Assembly: GCF_014269225.2 (NCBI RefSeq)
Contig: NZ_CP077097.1
Span: forward strand, 626,001 to 690,000
Direction: 5' to 3'
DNA from: Pseudomonas anuradhapurensis
GTDB lineage: Bacteria; Pseudomonadota; Gammaproteobacteria; Pseudomonadales; Pseudomonadaceae
Length of the DNA: 64,000 nt
Shown: one piece after another, positions 36,628-45,892 of the stretch
How positions within the stretch are numbered: the stretch's first letter is position 1
How the letters are laid out: every line of letters begins with the position of its first letter
Program-made: the position numbers and the translations under genes
The notes under the pieces: generated by a model
What the model saw: the letters and a program-made list of their open reading frames with translations, nothing else
What the model was told of the DNA's origin: nothing
Databases searched by the model: none

Positions 36628-39600
36628 ATGTTCAACAAAGGATTGTTGCTGGCCTGTGCGCTGGCTTTGCTCAGTGCCTGTGACTCTTCGACACCGGACA
36701 AACCTGTACCGGCCGAAAAACCGGCGGCCAGCGCGCCTGCCGCTGCCCCGGCAGCCCAGCGCGAAGACCCGGCCAAGCTCGCCAAGCGCTACGAGGGCCG
36801 CGAGCTCACGGTGCTGGATGTTTCCGAAGTGCAGCTCGATGGCGCTGCCACATTGTCGATCAGTTTCTCCGCGCCGCTGGATGCCAAGCAGGACTTGGCC
36901 ACCAAGGTGCATCTGGTCGATACCGTCAAAGGTAAGCTCGATGGCGCCTGGGAACTCTCCGACAACCAGATGGAGCTGCGCCTGCGTCACCTCGAGCCAC
37001 AGCGCAAGCTGGTGCTGACCGTCGACAAAGGCCTGCTGGCCGTCAACGGCAAGCAACTGGAAGAAGAGTCGATCACCCGCCTGGAAACCCGCGACATGCA
37101 GCCGACCATCGGCTTCGCCAGCCGCGGTTCGCTGCTGCCGACCCGCCTGGCCGAAGGCCTGCCGGTGATCGCCCTGAATGTCGACAAGGTCGATGTCGAG
37201 TTCTTCCGGGTAAAACCGGAAATGCTCTCGACCTTCCTCGCCAACTGGGGACGCAACAGCAGCCTGTACTACTACCAGTCCAAGGAAACCCTGGACATGG
37301 CCGAACTGGTCTACAGCGGCCGCTTCGACCTCAACCCCGCGCGTAACACCCGCGAGACCGTGCTGCTGCCGATCGCCGGCATCAAGCCGCTGCAGGAGCC
37401 AGGCGTGTACCTGGCGGTGATGCGTGCCTCGGGGACCTACGACTACTCGCAACCGGCGACGTTGTTCACCCTCAGCGATATCGGCGTATCCGCGCACCGT
37501 TACCGCGACCGCCTCGATGTATTCGCCCAGGCCCTGGAAGGCGGCAAGGCGATGAGCGGGGTCAACCTGGAAATCCACGACGACAAGGGCAAGCTGCTGG
37601 CCCAGGCCAGCACCGATGGCGATGGCCATGCCCAACTGCCGATCACGCCCAAGGCTGACACCCTGATCGCCACCCAGGGCGTGCACACCACCCTGCTGCG
37701 CCTGAACAGCGCAGCGCTGGACCTGGCCGAGTTCGATATCACCGGGCCCCAGGCCAACCCGCTGCAGTTCTTCATCTTCGGCCCGCGCGACCTGTACCGC
37801 CCAGGCGAAACCGTGCTGCTCAACGGCCTGCTGCGCGACCAGGACGGCAAGCCGGTCAAAGCCCAGCCAGTCAGCGTGGAAGTGCGCCGACCCGATGAAC
37901 AGGTCAGCCGCAAGTTCGTCTGGGAGGCCGACAGCAATGGCCTTTACCAGTACCAGCTGCAACTGGCTACCGAGGCCCCGACCGGCCGCTGGCAACTGCT
38001 GCTGGACCTCGGCGGCGGGCGCAAGCAGGTGTATGAATTCCTTGTCGAAGACTTCCTGCCCGAGCGCCTGGCGCTGGAGCTCAAGGGCAGCAGCACCCCG
38101 CTGTCGCCTGACGAGAATGCGCGCATCCGGGTCAATGGCCGTTACCTCTACGGCGCCCCGGCAGCCGGCAATCGCCTGAGCGGCCAGGCTTATGTGCGCC
38201 CGCTGCGCGAGGCGGTCCCCGCGCTGCCCGGCTACCAGTTCGGTTCGGTCACCGAAACCGAGCTGAACCAGGACCTGGAGCTGGACGAAGTGACCCTCGA
38301 CCAGGCCGGCAAGGCCGTGGTCGAAATCGAGAGCCGTTGGGCTGAAGCCCGTTCGCCGCTGCAACTGACCGTGCAGGCCAGCCTGCAGGAGTCGGGTGGT
38401 CGGCCGATTACCCGGCGCCTGGAACAACCCATCTGGCCGGCTGAGCGTCTGCCAGGCCTGCGTGGCCTGTTTGACGGTGAGGAAACCGACAGCGACGCGC
38501 CGGTGGAATTCGAGTTCCTGGTAGCCGACCGCGACGGCAACAAGTTGGCCGCCGAAGACCTCAAGGTGCGCTTGATCCGCGAGCGCCGCGACTATTACTG
38601 GAACTACTCGCAGAGCGATGGCTGGAGCTACGCCTACAACGAGAAGTTCCTCACCCAGAGCGAGGAGACCATCAGCGTCAAGGCCGGCTCCACCGCCAAG
38701 CTGAGCTTCCCGGTTGAATGGGGCCCGTACCGCGTCGAGGTGGAAGACCCGCAGACCGGCCTGGTGTCCAGCGAGCGTTTCTGGGCTGGCTACCGTGCCC
38801 AGGACAACGCCGAAGGCGGCGCGGTGCGCCCGGACCAGGTCAAGCTGGCGCTGGACAAGCCATCCTATGCCGACGGCGCTACCGCCAAGGTCACCGTTAC
38901 CCCACCGGCGGCCGGCAGCGGCTACCTGATGATCGAATCCAGCGACGGCCCGCTGTGGTGGCAGGAGATCGACGTGCCCGCCGAAGGCAAGACCTTCGAT
39001 GTGGAGCTGGACGAGAAGTGGGCCCGCCATGACCTGTACATCAGCGCACTGGTGATCCGCCCCGGTGAGCGCAAGGCCAATGCCACGCCGAAACGCGCGG
39101 TGGGCGTGCTGCACCTGCCGCTGGACCGTGCCGAGCGCAAACTGGCGGTGAGCCTGCAGGCACCGGAAAAGATGCGCCCGAAACAGCCGCTGACAGTCAA
39201 GGTCAAGGCCGCCAATGCCGATGGCAGTATCCCCAAGCAGGTGCATGTGCTGTTGTCGGCGGTGGACGTGGGTATCCTCAACATCACCGACTTCAAAACC
39301 CCCGACCCGTTCGCCAGCCTGTTCGGGCGCAAGGCCTATGGTGCCGACCAGCTGGATATCTACGGCCAGCTGATCGAAGCCGGCCAGGGCCGCCTGGCCA
39401 GCCTGGCATTCGGCGGTGACGCGGCGATGGCCAAGGGTGGCAAGCGCCCCAACACCACCGTGACCATCGTTGCCCAGCAGAGCCTGCCGGTGACCCTGGA
39501 CGCCAAGGGCGAGGGCCAGGCCACGGTCGATATCCCCGATTTCAACGGCGAACTGCGGCTGATGGCCCAGGCCTGGACCGATGAGCACTTCGGCATGGCC

Positions 39601-41529
39601 GAAGGCAAGACGGTAGTCGCCGCGCCACTGATTGCCGAGCTGTCGGCGCCGCGCTTCCTCGCCGGTGGCGACCGCACCAGCCTGGCGCTGGACCTGGCCA
39701 ACCTGTCCGGCCGCGCCCAGCAGCTGAACGTTGAAATCAGCACCGAAGGCCAGCTGAGCCTGGCGGCCAGCGCCCAGCAGAACGTCAACCTGGCTGAGGG
39801 CCAGCGTTCGACGCTGATGATCCCGGTACAGGCCCAGGGTGGCCTGGGCCAGGGCAAGGTGCGTGTGCGGGTCACCGGCCTGCAGCTACCGAACGAGCCG
39901 AGCAGGGCGTTCGAACGTGACTGGACCCTGGGCGTGCGCCCGGCCTACCCGGCCATGCTCAAGCATTACCGCGTGGCCTTGAAGGATCAGCCGTGGACCC
40001 TGCCTGAAGCAGACCTGGCCGCCTTCGAGCCTGCCGGCCTGGAAGCCACCCTGGCCTTGTCGAGCCGGCCGCCGCTGAACCTGGGCGAGCAGATCCGCGC
40101 CCTCGAGGCCTACCCTTACGGGTGCCTGGAGCAGACCACCAGTGGCCTGTACCCGTCGCTGTACGCGGATGCCGACAGCCTCAAGCGCCTGGGCATCAAG
40201 GGCGAACCGGCGGATGTGCGCAAGCGCAAGATCGAAATGGGCATCGAGCACCTGCTGGGCATGCAGCGCTACAACGGCAGCTTCGGCCTGTGGAGCTCGG
40301 ACAGCGAAGAAGAGTACTGGCTGACCGCCTATGTCACCGACTTCTTGCTGCGTGCCCGTGACCAGGGCTACGGCGTGCCGGCCGAAGCACTGAAGAAGGC
40401 CAGCGAGCGCTTGCTGCGTTATGTGCAGGAGCGCAACCTGATCGAAGTCGACTACAGCGACAACGCCGAGCACACCCGCTTTGCCGTACAGGCCTACGCC
40501 GCATTGGTGTTGGCGCGCAGCCAGCAGGCACCGTTGGGCGCCCTGCGTGGCCTGTTCGAACGCCGCGCCGACGCCCGTTCCGGCCTGCCACTGGTGCAGC
40601 TGGCGGTGGCACTGGACAAGATGGGCGACAAGCCACGCGCCAACCAAGCCTTGCAGGCTGGCCTGGCCATCAGCCGCAGCAAAGGCTGGATGGCTGATTA
40701 CGGCAGTTCGCTGCGAGACCAGGCGCTGATCCTGGCACTACTGCAGGAGAACGACATGGCCAGCAGCAAGGTCGACCAGCGCCTGTTCGCCTTGTCGGAC
40801 GAGCTGGCAGCCAACCGCTGGTTGTCGACCCAGGAACGCAATGCGCTGTTCCTGGCTGGCCGTGGCCTGCTGGGCAAGCCGGAAGGCCAGTGGCAGGCAC
40901 GCCTGGACAGCGCCGGTGAGGTACGTGAGTTCAACAATGCCGAGTCCGGCATGAAGCTGGAAGGCCCACTGCTGGCCTCGCCGCTGAGTGTGCAGAACCA
41001 GGGCAGCGAGACGCTGTACCAGCAGCTGACCTTGTCGGGTTACCCACGCCAGGCACAGCCAGCGGGTGGCAACGGCATGCAGATCCGCCGTGAGTACCTG
41101 GGCATGAATGGCCAGCCGCTGGACCTGCACAGCCTGCGCAGTGGCGACTTGGTGCTGGTGCACCTGGCGCTCAAGGCGGAAAACCCGGTGCCGGACGCGT
41201 TGGTAGTGGATCTGCTGCCGGCGGGCCTGGAGCTGGAAAACCAGAACCTGGCACAAAGTGCCGCCAGCCTGGACAACGCCAGCAGCGCGGTGAAGGAATG
41301 GCGCGATTCCATGCAGAACGCCAGCCTGGTGCACCAGGAGTACCGTGACGACCGTTACGTCGCCGCGCTCAAGCTCGACGGCTACGGCACCACCCACCTG
41401 CTGTACCTGGCGCGGGCGGTAACCCCGGGCACCTACCGTGTGCCAGCGCCGCAGGTCGAGTCGATGTACCGGCCCAACCTGCAGGCCGTGGGCGATGGGC
41501 AAGGGGAAATGACCGTCAGAGCCCGCTAG
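36628..41529 (+). CDS. yfhM: Bacterial alpha-2-macroglobulin lipoprotein (YfhM-like)
   Basis: A 1633-residue periplasmic lipoprotein. The signal peptide ends in L-L-S-A-C (Cys18). It is followed by macroglobulin-type beta domains, the bait-region area and a thioester domain with the intact motif C1166-L-E-Q in Y-P-Y-G-C-L-E-Q-T-T. Such proteins are thought to trap invading proteases covalently. Length and thioester match the large bacterial class. It is followed on the same strand by pbpC, a pairing that is conserved and suggests joint action when the envelope is breached. Despite the usual name, yfhM is not proven equivalent here. Confidence 0.94.
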   Translation: MFNKGLLLACALALLSACDSSTPDKPVPAEKPAASAPAAAPAAQREDPAKLAKRYEGRELTVLDVSEVQLDGAATLSISFSAPLDAKQDLATKVHLVDTVKGKLDGAWELSDNQMELRLRHLEPQRKLVLTVDKGLLAVNGKQLEEESITRLETRDMQPTIGFASRGSLLPTRLAEGLPVIALNVDKVDVEFFRVKPEMLSTFLANWGRNSSLYYYQSKETLDMAELVYSGRFDLNPARNTRETVLLPIAGIKPLQEPGVYLAVMRASGTYDYSQPATLFTLSDIGVSAHRYRDRLDVFAQALEGGKAMSGVNLEIHDDKGKLLAQASTDGDGHAQLPITPKADTLIATQGVHTTLLRLNSAALDLAEFDITGPQANPLQFFIFGPRDLYRPGETVLLNGLLRDQDGKPVKAQPVSVEVRRPDEQVSRKFVWEADSNGLYQYQLQLATEAPTGRWQLLLDLGGGRKQVYEFLVEDFLPERLALELKGSSTPLSPDENARIRVNGRYLYGAPAAGNRLSGQAYVRPLREAVPALPGYQFGSVTETELNQDLELDEVTLDQAGKAVVEIESRWAEARSPLQLTVQASLQESGGRPITRRLEQPIWPAERLPGLRGLFDGEETDSDAPVEFEFLVADRDGNKLAAEDLKVRLIRERRDYYWNYSQSDGWSYAYNEKFLTQSEETISVKAGSTAKLSFPVEWGPYRVEVEDPQTGLVSSERFWAGYRAQDNAEGGAVRPDQVKLALDKPSYADGATAKVTVTPPAAGSGYLMIESSDGPLWWQEIDVPAEGKTFDVELDEKWARHDLYISALVIRPGERKANATPKRAVGVLHLPLDRAERKLAVSLQAPEKMRPKQPLTVKVKAANADGSIPKQVHVLLSAVDVGILNITDFKTPDPFASLFGRKAYGADQLDIYGQLIEAGQGRLASLAFGGDAAMAKGGKRPNTTVTIVAQQSLPVTLDAKGEGQATVDIPDFNGELRLMAQAWTDEHFGMAEGKTVVAAPLIAELSAPRFLAGGDRTSLALDLANLSGRAQQLNVEISTEGQLSLAASAQQNVNLAEGQRSTLMIPVQAQGGLGQGKVRVRVTGLQLPNEPSRAFERDWTLGVRPAYPAMLKHYRVALKDQPWTLPEADLAAFEPAGLEATLALSSRPPLNLGEQIRALEAYPYGCLEQTTSGLYPSLYADADSLKRLGIKGEPADVRKRKIEMGIEHLLGMQRYNGSFGLWSSDSEEEYWLTAYVTDFLLRARDQGYGVPAEALKKASERLLRYVQERNLIEVDYSDNAEHTRFAVQAYAALVLARSQQAPLGALRGLFERRADARSGLPLVQLAVALDKMGDKPRANQALQAGLAISRSKGWMADYGSSLRDQALILALLQENDMASSKVDQRLFALSDELAANRWLSTQERNALFLAGRGLLGKPEGQWQARLDSAGEVREFNNAESGMKLEGPLLASPLSVQNQGSETLYQQLTLSGYPRQAQPAGGNGMQIRREYLGMNGQPLDLHSLRSGDLVLVHLALKAENPVPDALVVDLLPAGLELENQNLAQSAASLDNASSAVKEWRDSMQNASLVHQEYRDDRYVAALKLDGYGTTHLLYLARAVTPGTYRVPAPQVESMYRPNLQAVGDGQGEMTVRAR

Positions 41530-41543
41530 GGCGATGCGGTCTG

Positions 41544-41679
41544 GTGTAGGAGCGGCCTTGTGTCGCGAAAGGGCCGCAACGCGGCCCCATTGCCTGGGTA
41601 CGCGGAACGGCGGGTAGACCGCGTCGCCAGGTTTTGCGGCCGCTGCGCGCCCGATCGCGACGCAAGGCCGCTCCTACAC
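41544..41679. repeat. REP pair, type A
   Basis: Inverted type-A REPs with outer arms GTGTAGGAGCGGCCTTG and CAAGGCCGCTCCTACAC (the right copy has GCGACGCAAGG in place of GCGACACAAGG) lie just after the alpha-2-macroglobulin stop. The inner part is longer than usual and partly non-palindromic. Confidence 0.88.
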
Positions 41680-41693
41680 GATCGCCGCATCAG

Positions 41694-41987
41694 TCAGTGA
41701 ATCACCCAGCTCATCACCCACAACCCCAGCATCAGCCAGATGATCCCGAGGATGATCGAGGCGCGCATGAACGCACGGATGGCCGAATACAGCAGCATCA
41801 GCCCGATGATCAGGGCCAGGATGCTGAGCAATGAGGTGTCCATGCCCAAGGTGCGTGCCAGGCCATCGATGAAATTGCCACCGGCGTTGGCCAGCAGATT
41901 GAACAACCCGCTGAATATGTCGACGATGAAGCGGATCAACGAGCCCAATGCCTGGCCCAGCCACTCGAAAAAACCTTCTACATGCAT
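41694..41987 (-). CDS. Small hydrophobic membrane protein, unknown function
   Basis: A 97-residue protein with an amphipathic, glycine-containing N-terminal half (F-F-E-W-L-G-Q-A-L-G-S-L-I-R-F-I) and two hydrophobic stretches (about 53-70 and 74-95) likely to cross the membrane. I recognise no named family. It is read on the minus strand in the gap between alpha-2-macroglobulin and pbpC, and its start lies only about 80 bp from the pbpC start, so the two share a divergent promoter region. Codon use looks like that of the neighbours. Confidence 0.7.
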   Translation of the reverse strand: MHVEGFFEWLGQALGSLIRFIVDIFSGLFNLLANAGGNFIDGLARTLGMDTSLLSILALIIGLMLLYSAIRAFMRASIILGIIWLMLGLWVMSWVIH

Positions 41988-42064
41988 AGTTGCTTCCTGA
42001 TGAACGAATCGGCGAGGTTACCGTTCCCCAGCCTTTGGCCATCACCTGGCCAGGTCGGTTCCCG

Positions 42065-44419
42065 ATGCCAAGCTTAACGCGGCTGCGTAGCCGTGCGCGC
42101 CGGCTGTTGCGCATTGCCGTGCCTGGCATGCTGGTGGTGCTCGGTCTGTTGTGGCTGGCCGACCGCCTGTGGCCGCTGCCCATGCCTGGCGATGACCTGG
42201 CGCGGGTGGTGCTGGCCGAGGACGGCACGCCGTTGTGGCGCTTTGCCGATGCCGATGGCGTGTGGCGGTACCCGGTCAGCCCCGACGAGGTGTCGCCGTT
42301 GTACCTGCAGGCGCTGCTGACCTACGAGGACCGCTGGTTCTACCGCCACCCTGGGGTCAACCCACTGGCCCTGGCCCGCGCCGCCTGGCTCAACCTGCGC
42401 GGCGGGCGGGTGGTGTCGGGCGGCAGTACGCTGTCGATGCAGGTGGCACGCCTGCTCGACCCGCATGACCGCACCCTGGCCGGCAAGCTGCGGCAGTTGT
42501 GGCGTACCGCGCAGCTGGAGTGGCATCTGTCGAAACGCGAGATCCTGCAGATCTACCTGGACCGTGCGCCTTTCGGTGGCACCCTGCAGGGTGTTGCCGC
42601 TGCCAGCTGGGCCTACCTGGGCAAGTCGCCCATGCACCTGACCCCGGCCGAAGCGGCGCTGCTGGCGGTGCTGCCGCAGGCACCCAGCCGGCTGCGCCCG
42701 GATCGCCACCCCGAACGCGCCCAGCGCGCCCGTGACAAGGTGCTGCAACGCCTGGCCGAATACCAGGTATGGCCGGAGCGGCAAATCCGCGAGGCAACTG
42801 AAGAGCCGCTGGTGCTGGCGCCACGCCAGGAACCTGCCCTGGCGCCGCTGCTGGCGCGGCGCCTGAACAGCGCCGACAGCCCGCCGCTGATCCGCACCAC
42901 GCTCGACGCCGCCTTGCAGCGGCGCCTCGAAGACCTGCTGCTGGGCTGGCGAGCACGGCTGCCGGAGCGGACCTCCGCCGCCATCCTGGTGGTCGAGGCG
43001 CAGACCATGGCGGTGCGCGCCTACCTGGGGTCGATCGACCTCGCCGACGAGCGCCGCTTCGGGCATGTCGACATGGTGCGCTCGCTGCGCTCGCCAGGTT
43101 CCACGCTCAAGCCGTTTCTCTACGGCATGGCCTTGGACGACGGCCTGATCCATTCCGAGTCGTTGCTGCAGGACGTACCGCGGCGCTATGGCGACTACCG
43201 CCCCGGCAACTTCTCCATGGGCTTCAGCGGGCCGGTGTCGGCCAGTTCGGCTTTGGCGCTTTCGCTCAACCTGCCGGCAGTGCAGTTGCTGGAAGCCTAC
43301 GGCCCGAAACGCTTTGCCGCGCAGTTGCGCATGGCTGGCATGCCGCTGACCTTGCCGCCCCTGGCCGAGCCCAACCTGTCGTTGATCCTGGGCGGCGCGG
43401 GCAGCCGCCTGGAAGACCTGGTGGGTGGCTATGCGGCGCTGGCACGGGGTGGCAACAGTGCACGGGTGCGCCTGCAACCGCAGGACCCGTTGCTGGAACG
43501 CCGCCTGCTGTCGCCCGGGGCGGCCTGGATCATCCGGCGTATCCTCAGCGGGCAGGCGCGCCCCGACCGCGACCCGCATGCCGAGTTGGTGCAACGCCCG
43601 CAACTGGCCTGGAAGACTGGCACCAGTTACGGCTTTCGTGACGCCTGGTCGATTGGCGTGGGGCCACGCTACCTGATCGGTGTGTGGATCGGCCGCCCCG
43701 ACGGTACGCCGGTGCCCGGGCAGTTCGGCCTGGCTTCGGCGGCGCCGCTGATGCTGCAGGTGCACGACCTGTTGAGCAACCGCGACAGCCAACGTGGCAT
43801 CAGTGTGCCGGTCGAACGGGTACCGGCGAATGTTGGCGTGGCAGCGATCTGTTGGCCGCTGGGCCAGCCATTGCACAAGCAGGACCCGAATTGCCGGCGT
43901 CAGCGTTTCGCCTGGACGTTGGACGGCACTACACCGCCCACCCTGCAGGCGGCCGACCAGCCGCTCGGCCTGGGCCTGCGTGAAAGCGTGTGGGTCAACG
44001 ACCAAGGGCTCCGCGTCGATGGTAGCTGCCCCGGCGCCAAGGCGCGCGACATCGCGTTGTGGCCGGCCCCGCTGGAGCCTTGGCTACCTCGTGTCGAGCG
44101 GCGGGCGGCGCGCCTGCCGGCCATCGACCCGGTGTGCCCGCCGCAGGTGCCGGCCAGTGCGCCGCCGCTATCGATCGTGGGCGTGCGCCCGGGCGACAAC
44201 CTGCGTCGTCCGGCGACCAGCAGCGAGCCGTTGCAGCTGCATGTGTCAGCGCTGGGTGGCGGCGGCCGGCGTTGGTGGTTCCTCAACGGCCAGCCGTTGG
44301 GCGAGACCCAGGGGCAGGACAGCTTGCTGGTCCGCTTCCAGCAGGTCGGTCAGGCCGAAATCAGCGCGCTGGATGAAAGCGGCGAGACGGCGCGGGTGGC
44401 GTTCCAGATCAGCGAATAG
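42065..44419 (+). CDS. pbpC: Penicillin-binding protein 1C PbpC
   Basis: A 784-residue bifunctional peptidoglycan synthase. After a membrane anchor (about 15-33) come a GT51 glycosyltransferase domain with E88-D-R-W-F-Y-R-H-P-G and G-G-S-T-L-S-M-Q, a transpeptidase domain with S346-T-L-K349 and K-T-G-T-S-Y-G, and the C-terminal BiPBP_C domain (about 690-784) specific to PBP1C. I chose the ATG at 42065, which starts a short basic cytoplasmic tail; a start 25 codons upstream is possible but would begin in the intergenic promoter area. It probably works with the preceding alpha-2-macroglobulin. Confidence 0.95.
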   Translation: MPSLTRLRSRARRLLRIAVPGMLVVLGLLWLADRLWPLPMPGDDLARVVLAEDGTPLWRFADADGVWRYPVSPDEVSPLYLQALLTYEDRWFYRHPGVNPLALARAAWLNLRGGRVVSGGSTLSMQVARLLDPHDRTLAGKLRQLWRTAQLEWHLSKREILQIYLDRAPFGGTLQGVAAASWAYLGKSPMHLTPAEAALLAVLPQAPSRLRPDRHPERAQRARDKVLQRLAEYQVWPERQIREATEEPLVLAPRQEPALAPLLARRLNSADSPPLIRTTLDAALQRRLEDLLLGWRARLPERTSAAILVVEAQTMAVRAYLGSIDLADERRFGHVDMVRSLRSPGSTLKPFLYGMALDDGLIHSESLLQDVPRRYGDYRPGNFSMGFSGPVSASSALALSLNLPAVQLLEAYGPKRFAAQLRMAGMPLTLPPLAEPNLSLILGGAGSRLEDLVGGYAALARGGNSARVRLQPQDPLLERRLLSPGAAWIIRRILSGQARPDRDPHAELVQRPQLAWKTGTSYGFRDAWSIGVGPRYLIGVWIGRPDGTPVPGQFGLASAAPLMLQVHDLLSNRDSQRGISVPVERVPANVGVAAICWPLGQPLHKQDPNCRRQRFAWTLDGTTPPTLQAADQPLGLGLRESVWVNDQGLRVDGSCPGAKARDIALWPAPLEPWLPRVERRAARLPAIDPVCPPQVPASAPPLSIVGVRPGDNLRRPATSSEPLQLHVSALGGGGRRWWFLNGQPLGETQGQDSLLVRFQQVGQAEISALDESGETARVAFQISE

Positions 44420-44427
44420 CGGTTGCT

Positions 44428-45201
44428 TCAATGGCGGGTGAAGCGCTGCTGTATCGGCGATGAACTGGGCGTCAGCGCCAAGGCCAGTTGGGTGCGGTTG
44501 TGCATGTGGGTCAGGCGCAATACCTGTGACACATACAGCTTCACGGTATTTTCGGTAATGCCCAGCTCGCAGGCGATCTGGTAATTGGTCTTGCCGGTGC
44601 TCACCAGCCGCGCCACTTCCAGCTGGCGCGGTGATAGCTTCTCGAACGCAGCAGGCAGCTCGCTTTCAGCGTCTTCGGCATCGTTGGCACGCCGATGCAC
44701 ACCTTGGCCGCGGGCTTTTTCCAGGTCCCGATACAGCTCGTCCACGGACTCGGCCAACTCCTGCAAACGTTGGTTCAGCCCGCCCAGGTCGCGGATATTG
44801 CGTTGGCGCTCCAGTACCACCTGTTCCTGCCGACGCACCCCTTCCAGCAGTTCATCGAGGTCCATGGGCTTCTGGTAGTAATCGGCAAAGCCTTCACGCA
44901 ATGCGCGAATAACGTCCTGCTTCTCGGCACGCCCGGTCAGCAGGATGGCCTCGAAAATACGCTGGTCACCCAGTGCCTTCAACGCGCGGACCAGCTCGAT
45001 ACCATCTCGCCCGGGCATGCTCAGGTCACAGATGACCAGGCCGATGGCCTCGTCGGCCTGGTAACGGTCGATGGCTTCGTCAGTGCAATGGGCTGGCAGG
45101 CATTGATAACCCTGGGCCCCGAGGAACTCACAGAGTTGCTCGACGATTACGGCTTGGTCATCCACCACCAGGATTTTCACTTGGCTGAATGCTTTGGACA
45201 C
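44428..45201 (-). CDS. Response regulator, receiver plus LuxR-type output (PprB-like)
   Basis: A 257-residue regulator: receiver domain (about 8-125) with Asp59 and Lys111-Pro, a predicted coiled coil (about 125-165, Q-E-Q-V-V-L-E-R-Q-R-N-I-R-D-L...), and a LuxR/GerE helix-turn-helix (about 185-245, L-S-P-R-Q-L-E-V-A-R-L-V-S-T-G-K-T-N-Y-Q-I-A). The start codon is GTG at 45199-45201. The next gene upstream is a TadV/FppA-like prepilin peptidase, the same pairing as pprB-fppA of P. aeruginosa, which controls Flp pili. Orthology is inference because no tad or flp genes occur nearby. No cognate kinase is adjacent. Confidence 0.88.
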   Translation of the reverse strand: MSKAFSQVKILVVDDQAVIVEQLCEFLGAQGYQCLPAHCTDEAIDRYQADEAIGLVICDLSMPGRDGIELVRALKALGDQRIFEAILLTGRAEKQDVIRALREGFADYYQKPMDLDELLEGVRRQEQVVLERQRNIRDLGGLNQRLQELAESVDELYRDLEKARGQGVHRRANDAEDAESELPAAFEKLSPRQLEVARLVSTGKTNYQIACELGITENTVKLYVSQVLRLTHMHNRTQLALALTPSSSPIQQRFTRH

Positions 45202-45318
45202 GATCGACTCCCTGTTCTTATGCAGTCCTGCTCCCGAGCCAGACGCTGTGGCAAGTAAAAATAGTCGCGGGGAGCGGCTTTGTACAAGTTATGTACAGGT
45301 ATCGGACCAAGGGATCGT

Positions 45319-45789
45319 TCATTGGATCCATACAGCGGTCAAAAGAAAACCGCTGAGTACATAGGGGACGAATGCCTGCTTGTCGCCCATTTCCTCGGTA
45401 AGGGCCTGCAAACGCTTTTTCACCTTGGGGTTGAGCAAGGTCCACAGGCGTCGGCGGGTGAGTAGCCACACCAGCACGCTGACGCCGGCGCCGATGAAGG
45501 TGCCGAGCACATAGTGCGGGCTGGTGGCCAGGGCCAGGGCGCCCATCAGCTTGACATCATCGGCGCCGAAACGGCCGAGCATGTAGCCGGGCAGGGTCAG
45601 CAACATGACGATGGCCAGTGCCCAGCCGGCATCGCTGGCATCGGCGCCGATCCAGCTGCGCCCGGTGGCGAACAGCCAGACCAGGGCGCAGGTCGCCACG
45701 CCCAGTGTCAGCAGGTTGGAGATCTGGCGTTGACGCACGTCCTGTTCGGAGCACAAGGCAAGCCACAGCAGGAGAACAATGCTTTGCAT
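45319..45789 (-). CDS. Prepilin peptidase, TadV/FppA (A24) type
   Basis: A 156-residue membrane aspartyl peptidase lacking the N-terminal methylase domain of PilD, as usual for the short Tad/Flp class. The two catalytic aspartates are Asp17 in S-E-Q-D-V-R and Asp78 in G-A-D-D-V-K-L-M. About four to five membrane segments and a C-terminal F-V-P-Y-V-L-S-G motif follow. The ATG at 45787-45789 with GGAAGG about 10 bases upstream is preferred over an upstream TTG. No pilin or secretion genes are next to it. Confidence 0.87.
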   Translation of the reverse strand: MQSIVLLLWLALCSEQDVRQRQISNLLTLGVATCALVWLFATGRSWIGADASDAGWALAIVMLLTLPGYMLGRFGADDVKLMGALALATSPHYVLGTFIGAGVSVLVWLLTRRRLWTLLNPKVKKRLQALTEEMGDKQAFVPYVLSGFLLTAVWIQ

Positions 45790-45857
45790 GGGCGGGGCGC
45801 CTTCCAAAGGTTGAACACATCTACCCGGTCAGTCAGGTTTCCTTAAGTGAAGATAGA

Positions 45858-45889
45858 CCTGCAGGAACAGGCTTGCCCGCTCCTGCAGG
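45858..45889. repeat. Single degenerate REP-like hairpin
   Basis: The 9-bp arms CCTGCAGGA and TCCTGCAGG enclose ACAGGCTTGCCCGC, which resembles a half type-B REP. It lies between the prepilin peptidase start and the end of the first DUF4136 gene. Confidence 0.6.
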
Positions 45890-45892
45890 ACA

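Noticed and set aside
36538..39588. A 1016-codon open frame on the minus strand opposite alpha-2-macroglobulin
   Set aside because: It mirrors a real gene with lipobox, thioester motif and normal codon use on the plus strand; the antisense product is low-complexity (Gln/His/Gly/Val-rich) with no domain. Such frames are common in high-GC DNA.
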